Shown here one piece after another: positions 16,401 through 23,620 of a stretch of DNA of 33,476 nucleotides. The notes under the pieces are model-generated. The model saw only the letters and a list, made by a program, of their open reading frames with translations. It did not search any database and was not told where the DNA came from. Source of the stretch: an uncultured Rhodobiaceae bacterium. Its GTDB lineage: Archaea > Thermoplasmatota > Poseidoniia > Poseidoniales > Poseidoniaceae. Made by a program: the position numbers and the translations under genes. Every line of letters starts with the position of its first letter. The stretch's first letter is position 1. The stretch covers positions 1 through 33,476 of the forward strand of contig CALDQY010000136.1 in NCBI GenBank assembly GCA_937911445.1, given 5' to 3'.

Positions 16401-17896
16401 AAATCCATCCCTGTGATGAGATGATTTTGAACGTCCTCGGGCCATGCTTCTTTGTTGACGCGAATACCGTCCTCCATTGTCCAGCCTTCCATCATGAGCA
16501 AAGGCATAATCGGGTGGTAATATGGTGTAGTCGTAAGTTCGACTTGTCCGTTCGCAGCAAGTTCACTGTACATCGGCAAGACGTTGCCCATGTGGGCATG
16601 TTGGGCATCAAGGACGTAGTTCAAATCGCTCAATTCGTAATTCCCACTTTGCATGAATAAATCGATGAGACCTTGGTCACGATGACTCGAGTTGTAGGAC
16701 CCGAGGACATAATCTGGTGAGAATTGGTAAAGATACCAAAGGACTTGAAGATCGAGGAAATCTTGCGGTGGAAGCAGTTCATCGTCCATAATGGTTGCCG
16801 GTTTGAGATTGTGGAGTGTGTTGTCGTAGAGTTCCTTGTAGCGTGCACTCGAAGGGTGAAGCCAGCCGAGTTTCGGGTCATCCTCGGAGACGTTGTATAT
16901 CCAACCACTGTTCCAAAACGATTGGAATTGCATGGTGTGGAGTTCAAGATCTGTTGCGTTTGGATAGCCACCTGTTGCCCATGACCTCTTGGCGATGTCT
17001 GTATGTACATCCAATGTCTCTTGCTCGTGGTAATCGACAAGTTGTTCGATGAACGAGGGCACAAGGTTGTACGTTACCTTCGTTCCAGTATCAGCAAGAA
17101 TGCCTGGTGAATCGACGTATTCTGTCATGGCGTGGACACGGACCCAAGGCATCTCATACATCCCCGTTAGTTTGTTCTTGTAGTACGGTTGATGTTGGTG
17201 GAAAACAATAGCAAGATTGAGTGCATCATCGACTTTGCCGACTGCTGCAGGTTGAATAACAGGTAATTGGTTTGGTGACGTTGCGTTGTTGACATTCTCG
17301 ATGTGCCAAGCATGGGTGAACGTTTCAGCACCATTGTTGCTTGCTGGATTTTGCCCTGGGAACGAAGCCCAAACATTTCCTTCGTCTTGCCATTGTGCAT
17401 ACATCATAACATCCAGCGACGTAGGTGAACCAATCTCAGCCCATGGAATAGCAAGTTCGGTCACCATATTTCCTTCCCAACCAGCAAAGAGATCAACCAC
17501 GTAGGTACTGTCAACCCATGCGCTTCCATCGTAGGAAACAAGACGGAAGTAGGTGTCGTCCTCGAGAACAAATCCATAATTCGCTGCAAAAGGAAGCGTA
17601 TGTGAAAAGCCCCAGTCCTTGCTCAAGACCGATCCATCCGTTGAAGTATTAAGGTAAACGAAGAGGTCTGCTCCTTCCGAGGTAGATTTCCAATCGGTTC
17701 CATCCCATCCAATGTAGAGATTGGATGCATCCCATGTCATGTGCAGGTCGATGTTGCTGCTTGACATCAACTCGTCAGCGCTCCAATCGATCAAATCACC
17801 ATCCACTGTGATGGTAGAAGGTGTCTGTGAAGTGGCAAAACCACTCAAGGTTGAAGTTAAGAAAAGGAGCGACAATACCACAGCACTTCTTCGCAT
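13427..17896 (-). CDS. cell-surface modular GH57 amylopullulanase-type glycoside hydrolase
   Basis: A 1489-residue exported enzyme predicted to cleave alpha-glucans outside the cell. Residues 1-24 are a signal peptide. Residues about 25-200 form a beta-sandwich carbohydrate-binding-like module (TVDGDLIDWSADE, NLYIGWDGTDW). The GH57 domain (about 225-790) has HQHQP at 233-237, GQVELTTTPYYHPIMPL at 450-466, GMWPSEEAV at 510-518 with the probable nucleophile E515, and ALDGENWMF with the probable acid/base D631. GSDWFWWYG closes the helical region. Two further DOMON/glucodextranase-C-like modules follow (VDGVALPGEWDG; LWDARKLTIRQSAWNAQFIL), then two fibronectin-III-like repeats, a Thr/Asn/Asp linker and a membrane helix at about 1457-1478. 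The ATG at 17896 is chosen over an in-frame TTG at 17935 that lacks a signal-peptide context. It diverges from malQ. Confidence 0.88.
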   Translation of the reverse strand: MRRSAVVLSLLFLTSTLSGFATSQTPSTITVDGDLIDWSADELMSSSNIDLHMTWDASNLYIGWDGTDWKSTSEGADLFVYLNTSTDGSVLSKDWGFSHTLPFAANYGFVLEDDTYFRLVSYDGSAWVDSTYVVDLFAGWEGNMVTELAIPWAEIGSPTSLDVMMYAQWQDEGNVWASFPGQNPASNNGAETFTHAWHIENVNNATSPNQLPVIQPAAVGKVDDALNLAIVFHQHQPYYKNKLTGMYEMPWVRVHAMTEYVDSPGILADTGTKVTYNLVPSFIEQLVDYHEQETLDVHTDIAKRSWATGGYPNATDLELHTMQFQSFWNSGWIYNVSEDDPKLGWLHPSSARYKELYDNTLHNLKPATIMDDELLPPQDFLDLQVLWYLYQFSPDYVLGSYNSSHRDQGLIDLFMQSGNYELSDLNYVLDAQHAHMGNVLPMYSELAANGQVELTTTPYYHPIMPLLMMEGWTMEDGIRVNKEAWPEDVQNHLITGMDLFEDELGFRPTGMWPSEEAVSPAMVQPVTDVGIEWMVTDEEILKQSTNQNGDFIDVEDVTNLATPWKVTGADGGEVAVIFRDRVISDRIAFQYGTMTPEAAVSDFIAYLDNIRQQLLDAGEDPSEHLLTVALDGENWMFMSEFQHQDNARPFMAEWYGRLATHPTIVTTTPSEFLETEPTLPEIQTIGTGSWIDGTLRTWAGEEEESLAWQRLVEARQQLVAFEADNPNDPGLEAAWESLYIAEGSDWFWWYGLDQDSGYDENWDVLFKVHLSNIYRAVNLDLPPYLQDLWTNPAVPSPAASSIIEPMVDGVALPGEWDGAARYDAPVEGAPFNIEEFYVGYDASNVFVRVDATTISELENMSLNGKSPDLALYFMQPNAVNFNEAETNFRTYYGNQILSFPSKYMVAFDFETLRDDGRAKWNLFTAKGKTGDQEQWVLSGSSGLGGCAVQDVYEFVIPWSEIGLAPRYSTRIKVVAALADSLAYGDGEDKEMAPPAPAEMVLPDLEEWVTLLELDDAIGDETGDGDYIYPLASDFATPNNGGLWDARKLTIRQSAWNAQFILEMDEMTDIWGLSNGFSHQIVQIYVDQGDTSYGSTEMLDGANARIDDAWAWEVAISGTGEPGAVFAVQSETGSTSSRGIDVSGDIDAKTITFTVSKDVIGDDIPNYRYIVVIGSQDGFGTGKWRDVDATPSTWTLGGGSNPAADDGIDYDPNIIDMILDGDGQEQMLASYDVDGHVYATLTGFEMPEIPQQIFGASVETVTSSSAVLTWSTTVSAATSIQYALADQQPVDGTTNVLETLAGTDHAVTLTELEVGTSYWVFVRAEGTEDVILYFNTSSVVDETAPELLNLDAEVLDDGRIRVTWYTSESATEIVSIAGTTIHEDAFATKKNHEFITEAYANGVYELLVESADASGNLNQSSISVTIDVDAENTNPNPTNPNDSTDDDDGEQTSSAVSSGVVQIGILITVLVLLIAFIRVRNGEDGDDKWV

Positions 17897-17942
17897 GGCT
17901 TGACCGTAGATATGATAATTTGAAAGACTTTGCAATGTTTTG
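17897..17942. promoter_or_regulatory. 46-base divergent promoter gap between GH57 and malQ
   Basis: Two start codons face away from each other across 46 bases. A single AT-rich box, TATGATAATT at 17911-17920, sits about 23-32 bases before the malQ ATG, and its reverse (AATTATCATA) about 15-24 bases before the GH57 ATG. Neither ATG has a Shine-Dalgarno site. This fits nearly leaderless transcripts in both directions, possibly from a shared TATA region, so the extracellular amylase and the intracellular enzymes may be controlled together. Confidence 0.45.
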
Positions 17943-19196
17943 ATGGAGACAGGTCACCAAAGTGGAATTCTCTGTCACTTGACATCACTGCCATCGAAGA
18001 AGTTGTCCGAAGGGCATCGATTTGTTGACTGGCTGAAAGAAAACGGATTCTCATTTTGGCAAATGTTGCCCCTCACACCGCCTGACAAATACCGCTCGCC
18101 ATATGCTTCACCATCGGCTTTTGCAGGATGGAGTGACCTGGCCGACTCGGAACAGAACTTTCCAATGGAGCAGGATGCATATTGGTTGAAGGATTGGGCT
18201 TTGTTTTGTGCAATCAAAGAGAATCAAGGTGGTAAACCTTGGTATGCATGGCCGGAGCCTCTCAAAAACCGAAATCCTGAGGCGTTGGCAGAGTTTGACC
18301 CACTGCTCAAACCATACATCCTTCAGCAACAAGCGTTCGCTGCAGAATGGGATGCATTACGAACACATGCGAACAACAACAGCATCAGAATGATTGGCGA
18401 CGTGCCAATTTTCATCGCTCACGACTCAGCTGACGTCTGGGCGCATCGGGAATTGTTCCAACTTGATGAGGACGGTTACCCCACCTACATCGCCGGTGTT
18501 CCGCCGGACTACTTCAGCGAAACTGGACAGGTTTGGGAAACAGTCCTGTACAACTGGGAGGCGCATGAACAAGACAACTGGAGATGGTGGGAAGAACGTA
18601 TGAAGCGAATGTTTCGCATGTATGACATCGTACGCATCGATCATTTCCGTGGATTTCATTCCAGTTGGGCCATACCCTATCCAGAAGAGGTTGCAACAAA
18701 CGGCCATTGGCAAAAGGGTCCTGGAGACAAATTGTTCGATCATCTGATGACTCTCGTTGCCTCACCTGATCAAATCATTGCAGAAGATTTGGGCATTATT
18801 CCAGAAGAAGTCATCGAATTCAGACGGCGACACATGCTACGTGGCATGAGTGTACTTCAATTTGGATTCTCGGATGACATCAACACCAACCCTCACCATC
18901 CGAACAACATTCGAGAAGATCAAATTGTGTACACTGGAACGCACGATAACAACACAGCAGAGGGATGGTTTGGCTCTGCCTCCGATGATGAACAGGAACA
19001 AGTTCGTTCACTTGCACTTGAAGATGAAACAACCTCGCAGACATTGATTCGCCTCGCACAATCTACGGACTCGCCAATTTCCATCATTCCTCTCCAAGAT
19101 TACCTCGGTTTAGGTGAAGATGCGAGAATGAATGTCCCCGGTCAAAAAGGTAAGAATTGGGGATGGAAATTTACTTGGCAGGATCTCATTGGGTGA
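17943..19196 (+). CDS. malQ: 4-alpha-glucanotransferase (GH77), compact form
   Basis: MalQ transfers glucan segments between maltodextrins, releasing glucose and longer chains for phosphorylase. Of 417 residues, the N-terminus SGILCHLTSLPS and YRSPYASPSAFAG, and the core GDVPIFIAHDSADVWAHREL, GVPPDYFSETGQVW, the nucleophile Asp in VRIDHFRGFHS, the acid/base Glu in IIAEDLGIIP and the transition-state Asp in YTGTHDNNTA, are all present. A typical amylomaltase has about 500 residues: here roughly 50-60 residues are missing between the SAFAG motif and the WLKDWALF helix, and the C-terminal helices are trimmed. The ATG at 17943 follows an in-frame TTG at 17940; the ATG is preferred. There is no signal peptide, so it acts in the cytoplasm. 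glgP follows 45 bases later. Confidence 0.9.
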   Translation: METGHQSGILCHLTSLPSKKLSEGHRFVDWLKENGFSFWQMLPLTPPDKYRSPYASPSAFAGWSDLADSEQNFPMEQDAYWLKDWALFCAIKENQGGKPWYAWPEPLKNRNPEALAEFDPLLKPYILQQQAFAAEWDALRTHANNNSIRMIGDVPIFIAHDSADVWAHRELFQLDEDGYPTYIAGVPPDYFSETGQVWETVLYNWEAHEQDNWRWWEERMKRMFRMYDIVRIDHFRGFHSSWAIPYPEEVATNGHWQKGPGDKLFDHLMTLVASPDQIIAEDLGIIPEEVIEFRRRHMLRGMSVLQFGFSDDINTNPHHPNNIREDQIVYTGTHDNNTAEGWFGSASDDEQEQVRSLALEDETTSQTLIRLAQSTDSPISIIPLQDYLGLGEDARMNVPGQKGKNWGWKFTWQDLIG

Positions 19197-19241
19197 TGCA
19201 AGCAACAAAGAACTCATAACCTGATTTGACGAGCACAACCC

Positions 19242-20891
19242 ATGCCTGTGGTGGGGTATTTCACAGCAGAAATTGGACTCTGGTCGGAACTCCACACGTA
19301 CTCCGGTGGATTGGGTGTCCTCGCTGGAGACCACGTCAAATCAGCAGCAGATGCCGGCATTCCTCTTGTTGGTGTCACACTCCTCTACCACCAAGGCTAT
19401 GCACGCCAACACATTGACAGAAATGGCATCCAGACAGAAACTTTCCCAGAATTCGATCCAAGCAATCACTTGACAAAAACAGACATGACGATTACTCTAG
19501 CGCTCGATGGCCAATCACTGTCGGCTCATGTTTGGAAGGCCGACATCGTCGGACAATCAGGACACGTTGTTCCTGTATATTTCATCGACACGCATCATGA
19601 ATCAAATACTTCAGAACATCAAAGTCTCTCCTCAAGACTCTATGGAGGAGACGATGACATGCGGATTCGACAAGAATATGTCCTCGGCGTTGGTGGTGTC
19701 CAGTTGTTCGATCACCTTGATGTCGAAATGCAGGGCTTGCATTTGAATGAGGGGCACTGCACCTTTGCCATGCTCGAACTCCTGAATCGAGGATGGAGCA
19801 GAGAAGAGTTGGCAAGGCGAAGTCTGTTTACGACGCACACTCCAGTGCCCGCTGGTCACGACCGCTTTGAGTGGAGCTTGGTCGAACAGGTTGTGGGGGA
19901 CATCTTGCCAAGGGATGCACGTACATTGGTTCGGAATGCTGGCGACTCAGAAAGAGGCGCTCGATGCTCAATGTCACATCTTGCAGTTGCCCTCTCAACA
20001 TCGGTGAACGCTGTATCGAAGTTGAATGCTGATGTTGCTATGACCATGTTCGATGAACAAGTGATTCAGCCTATCACCAACGGCGTTCATCACATTACGT
20101 GGACGTCCCCGATCATGGCTTCGTACTTCGATCAACATCTGAATGGATGGAGAACGCATCCTGAATCGATTGCCAATGCCAAGACATTGCCGACAGAGGA
20201 ACTCAACCAAGCTCGAGCAACATCTCGCGCTCAGCTCCGAGACTATGTTCTCTCAACCACTGGGGTTGAACTTTCACCGGATCGATTGACGATTGGATTT
20301 GCGCGAAGGTTTGCAACGTACAAGCGTGCAAATCTCGTGTTCAAAGATTTGGACCGATTGTGTAGGATTGGGGCTGGAAAAATTCAGTTCGTCTTCTCCG
20401 GGAAGGCTCATCCGAGAGATCAGGGAGGAAAACAACTGATTCGAGACATTTTTGAGTCAGCAGAGCAAATCGCTGACGAAATTCCAGTTGCTTTCATCGA
20501 AAATTACGACATGCACACCGGTTTAATGATGACAAGTGGTGTTGATATTTGGCTCAACAATCCAATTCGTCCGATGGAAGCGTCTGGAACATCTGGAATG
20601 AAAGCAGCCATGAATGGTGTTCCGAACTGCTCCATTCTTGACGGGTGGTGGCCAGAAGCATGCATCCACGGTGTGAATGGATGGGCCATTGGCAATGCAG
20701 AAGATGACCGGGATGATGATCGTGATGCTGAGAACATCTACAAGGTGTTGGAGAACGATGTACTTCCTCTCTGGGAGGAAGATGGCGATGGTTGGTCGAA
20801 CATGATGAAGGCAAGCATTGCAGCATCAGCTGGATTCACTGGCCATCGTATGATTCAAGATTATCTTGAATTCTACAATCAATTTACTTGA
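19242..20891 (+). CDS. glgP: alpha-glucan (glycogen/maltodextrin) phosphorylase, short form
   Basis: GT35 phosphorylase converts alpha-1,4-glucan plus phosphate into glucose 1-phosphate. Of 549 residues, the start GYFTAEIGLWSELHTYSGGL and GVLAGDHVKSAADAG, the middle LHLNEGHCTFAMLEL and TTHTPVPAGHDRF, and NGVHHITW are diagnostic. The PLP-binding lysine lies in EASGTSGMKAAMNGVPNCSI, and FARRFATYKRANL supplies phosphate-site residues. It is the short prokaryotic form and starts almost directly at the catalytic domain, without the DUF3417-like N-terminal extension that many relatives carry. No allosteric N-terminal segments are present. There is no signal peptide. The final 13 bases overlap the convergent GH13 gene. 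With malQ it completes cytoplasmic maltodextrin breakdown. Confidence 0.9.
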   Translation: MPVVGYFTAEIGLWSELHTYSGGLGVLAGDHVKSAADAGIPLVGVTLLYHQGYARQHIDRNGIQTETFPEFDPSNHLTKTDMTITLALDGQSLSAHVWKADIVGQSGHVVPVYFIDTHHESNTSEHQSLSSRLYGGDDDMRIRQEYVLGVGGVQLFDHLDVEMQGLHLNEGHCTFAMLELLNRGWSREELARRSLFTTHTPVPAGHDRFEWSLVEQVVGDILPRDARTLVRNAGDSERGARCSMSHLAVALSTSVNAVSKLNADVAMTMFDEQVIQPITNGVHHITWTSPIMASYFDQHLNGWRTHPESIANAKTLPTEELNQARATSRAQLRDYVLSTTGVELSPDRLTIGFARRFATYKRANLVFKDLDRLCRIGAGKIQFVFSGKAHPRDQGGKQLIRDIFESAEQIADEIPVAFIENYDMHTGLMMTSGVDIWLNNPIRPMEASGTSGMKAAMNGVPNCSILDGWWPEACIHGVNGWAIGNAEDDRDDDRDAENIYKVLENDVLPLWEEDGDGWSNMMKASIAASAGFTGHRMIQDYLEFYNQFT

Positions 20892-23620
20892 TCGCTCCAA
20901 TCAATTTCATCGAACTCATTCGCTTTCCCTTTACCCTTTTTTCCAGAAAAGACTAGGACAAGGGCTGCGATGACAACGACGCCAATCAACAAGGAGCGTG
21001 TCATTGTTATCGCAGATGATTTCGAGTCCGAGGTTCCTTCCGTTTCACAAGGAGCACAATCGACCACAGGACATGGTTCATCGGCTGCAACCTCGAACCC
21101 ATCTCCACAACATCCTTCACACGTTTTCATTTCACCGGGAGTGGACTGACTTCCATCCATTTCATTGTCCGGATTAGGTGATTGTGTTTCATTGTTCAAA
21201 GTCGATTCGTTTGTCGTTTCGTTCGTTTGTGTTGTCGTGTTTGTTTGATTGGTCGGACTTGGTTCCTCACAACTTGGACAACATTCTCCCTCTGCAGCAG
21301 GTATCGTGGTCCATCCTTCAGGACAAGCATCACAGAACACATCGCTGCAAGGATCGGTGTCGTACTGACAACTGCCATCATCTTCTGTTGCATTAGTATC
21401 ATAATTTGTAGCCGTGCTATCCATACAGCCGAGAATTGGTTCAGGTGGATACTCACAGGAGCCATCATCTTCTGTCGCAGATGCGTCAAAGTTTGTTGCT
21501 GTTTGATCGGTACACCCGTATACGGGAGATACGTCAACATCTGCATCAAGTTCGATGACCGTCACGGAATGTGCATCAACGGAAAGTGTTCCACTCTGCA
21601 TCAAGGAAGAACCGAAACGGACAACATCGTTGCTTGCAAATCCATTGACAGTTGTTGGCGCTCCACGGTTGAGAACAACGGACATGACCTGGTCTTCGTG
21701 CGTCATGTTGTAGACAAGGAGATTTGACATCGCCAATCTTGTGCTGTATTCACCCCGCTGTAAGGCAATCGAATTAGAGCGTAATTGACCAAGTTCAGAG
21801 ATGTTCTCAAACAATTGAGATTCCATCGGACTCCACGAACTTGCGTTTCGGTACATGTGACGATTGTCAGGGTCTGCACCTCCGTACTCCCCATATTCGT
21901 CACCGTAGTAAAGCAATGGAGCACCAGGTGTGGTCAAAAGCCACCCATAGGCTTGCAAAGCAGCATTGTACGCAGATGCATCACCAGGCTGTCCCGGAAG
22001 ACCATCCTCTGCCCATTGATTGAACGCATCGTTGGTACCAGTATCTGCTCGACTCGTCAATCGAGGAACGTCGTGACTACCCACATAAGGCACCATAATC
22101 GAACCATCGAGGTATTGATCCTGACTTCGGTTGGTCCAATAATCGAGATGCATGTAGTTCTCGTTTCCTGAAACGAACACGTTGTCAACAACAGCATGAT
22201 ACAACACGAAATCAGCTTGGCCATCCAATCCATCTGGACCCATGTATCCGTTGATTGTACCGTATTGTTCCTGGTTGTCTACGAGTGAGTGACCTGCCCA
22301 TCCCATGGCAGTCTCTCCCTTGAGGTAATAATCGGTTCCAACTGTTTCAAAGCGTTCGTTCACTTGGGCGACCAAGTTTCGAGTCGCCAAGTCTTCGACG
22401 TGTTTGACCGCATCAACCCTTAATCCATCGAGATCGTAGGTTTCCAACCACCACAATGCATCATCAATGAATTGCTCAGAGGCATCTCGAATTTTCCAAT
22501 TGACATCTGGCATATACGAGGTGAATTGGCAATCAAGCCGGTGCTCGGTCCAGTCACAATTTGCACTACCACAGATACAACCTGCATTGAACCACTCAGG
22601 ATTGTCTTCGTAGTAGGTGTGCTGCTCATGGACGTGGTTTACGACAAAGTCCATCATGACACGAATGTCATGGTCGTGGGCTGCTTCGACCAATGCATGA
22701 AGCTCCTCCGCTGTTCCTAATTTCGGTTCAATACCGCGTGGCTCGGTTGGCCAATATCCGTGGAAAGCAGAAACGTCGTGTACACCATCTGCAGCTTTAC
22801 CCGTTCCATTGGCTGCAGTATTGAATGGCGAAAGCCAAAGTGCTCCAACACCCAAGTCATCGAAATAACCAGATTCAATCATTTGCGTGACACCTGCAAA
22901 GTCACCGCCCTGCCAATCAGCCCCCTGGGCAGCACCAACCATGGGCTCATCGTTCGAGGTGTCTCCATTCACAAAACGGTCGGTCATGACCATGTAGATG
23001 AGAGCATCCTGCCAAACGAAATCAGCAGAAGGTCCTGTCCAGAATGGAACAAGTAAGTCATAGGCAGGATTTCCATCAACATCAAATCCATCGATTTTCA
23101 GAGAATGTTTCCCATCTTCCAATCCACTGACATCGTAGGTCCAAGTGCCTTGTTGGGCATCCCAAACGGCTCCGGTGATTGCAGAGGGCGTACCACTGAA
23201 GGCTGCTCCTGATGAACCAGGATGATACGAGACAACCAGAGACTGAGCAACAAGTTCAGCACTGAAGTGGGGACGTGTATGATCTCGCACACGGACTAGA
23301 GAATTCTCGATATCGCCACAATACGAACGTTCGGGATTCATTGGATCGAAGATGTATTCTCCATCAACGATGAACTTGTAACAGTACAATCCTTCCTGAA
23401 GATCGACCTCAGCGCTCCAAATACCATTTTGTTCCGTCATCGGAACTGGAACACTCCAATTCCATTCACCAACAACGGATACCTCGGTTGCAAAGCCTTT
23501 GAACGAAAACGACGTCATTGGAGATGCCGAGTGGGATGATGCGCGAACATCGTTCGACGAAAGTGGAGAGAAGAGGACGAGAATCATCATCAAAATCAAG
23601 AATCGTGCCGCGGTTTTCAT
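20879..23620 (-). CDS. cell-surface GH13 alpha-amylase with Cys-rich repeat tail
   Basis: A 913-residue secreted amylase. A signal peptide (about 1-27) is followed by a CBM48-like starch-binding beta domain (about 35-112: EVSVVGEWNWSVPVPM, GLYCYKFIVDGEYIFDP) and a linker domain. The GH13 barrel (about 200-640) has the conserved regions DFVVNH, GLRVDAVKH with nucleophile D403, KGETA with acid/base E436, and VGSHDV with D517. A C-terminal beta domain follows. The tail has two Cys repeats (702-722 and 731-751), a CxxC-rich stretch, a run of Asn-x-Thr/Ser sequons (791-813), a second Cys-rich stretch, a membrane helix (about 875-891) and a basic stop-transfer GKKGKGK. The ATG overlaps the malK stop by four bases. 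It should supply maltodextrins to the transporter encoded just upstream. Confidence 0.9.
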   Translation of the reverse strand: MKTAARFLILMMILVLFSPLSSNDVRASSHSASPMTSFSFKGFATEVSVVGEWNWSVPVPMTEQNGIWSAEVDLQEGLYCYKFIVDGEYIFDPMNPERSYCGDIENSLVRVRDHTRPHFSAELVAQSLVVSYHPGSSGAAFSGTPSAITGAVWDAQQGTWTYDVSGLEDGKHSLKIDGFDVDGNPAYDLLVPFWTGPSADFVWQDALIYMVMTDRFVNGDTSNDEPMVGAAQGADWQGGDFAGVTQMIESGYFDDLGVGALWLSPFNTAANGTGKAADGVHDVSAFHGYWPTEPRGIEPKLGTAEELHALVEAAHDHDIRVMMDFVVNHVHEQHTYYEDNPEWFNAGCICGSANCDWTEHRLDCQFTSYMPDVNWKIRDASEQFIDDALWWLETYDLDGLRVDAVKHVEDLATRNLVAQVNERFETVGTDYYLKGETAMGWAGHSLVDNQEQYGTINGYMGPDGLDGQADFVLYHAVVDNVFVSGNENYMHLDYWTNRSQDQYLDGSIMVPYVGSHDVPRLTSRADTGTNDAFNQWAEDGLPGQPGDASAYNAALQAYGWLLTTPGAPLLYYGDEYGEYGGADPDNRHMYRNASSWSPMESQLFENISELGQLRSNSIALQRGEYSTRLAMSNLLVYNMTHEDQVMSVVLNRGAPTTVNGFASNDVVRFGSSLMQSGTLSVDAHSVTVIELDADVDVSPVYGCTDQTATNFDASATEDDGSCEYPPEPILGCMDSTATNYDTNATEDDGSCQYDTDPCSDVFCDACPEGWTTIPAAEGECCPSCEEPSPTNQTNTTTQTNETTNESTLNNETQSPNPDNEMDGSQSTPGEMKTCEGCCGDGFEVAADEPCPVVDCAPCETEGTSDSKSSAITMTRSLLIGVVVIAALVLVFSGKKGKGKANEFDEIDWSDQVN
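21368..21517 (-). repeat. tandem repeat encoding two GC-D/ATEDDGSC modules
   Basis: Inside the GH13 tail, 21455-21517 and 21368-21430 encode two 21-residue near-copies that begin GCTD or GCMD, continue TATN(F/Y)D and end ATEDDGSC. They are separated by eight residues. Each has two cysteines and a cluster of acidic residues, suggesting a disulfide-closed, possibly calcium-binding loop. Such modules are frequent in secreted proteins of marine bacteria, as far as I recall. Confidence 0.7.

Noticed and set aside
16025..16660. 211-residue plus-strand open frame opposite the GH57 catalytic domain
   Set aside because: It is antisense to conserved GH57 motifs and has no recognisable domain.
17897..17935. 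Longer GH57 start at a TTG
   Set aside because: It would place 13 polar residues before a good signal peptide and consume most of the divergent promoter gap.
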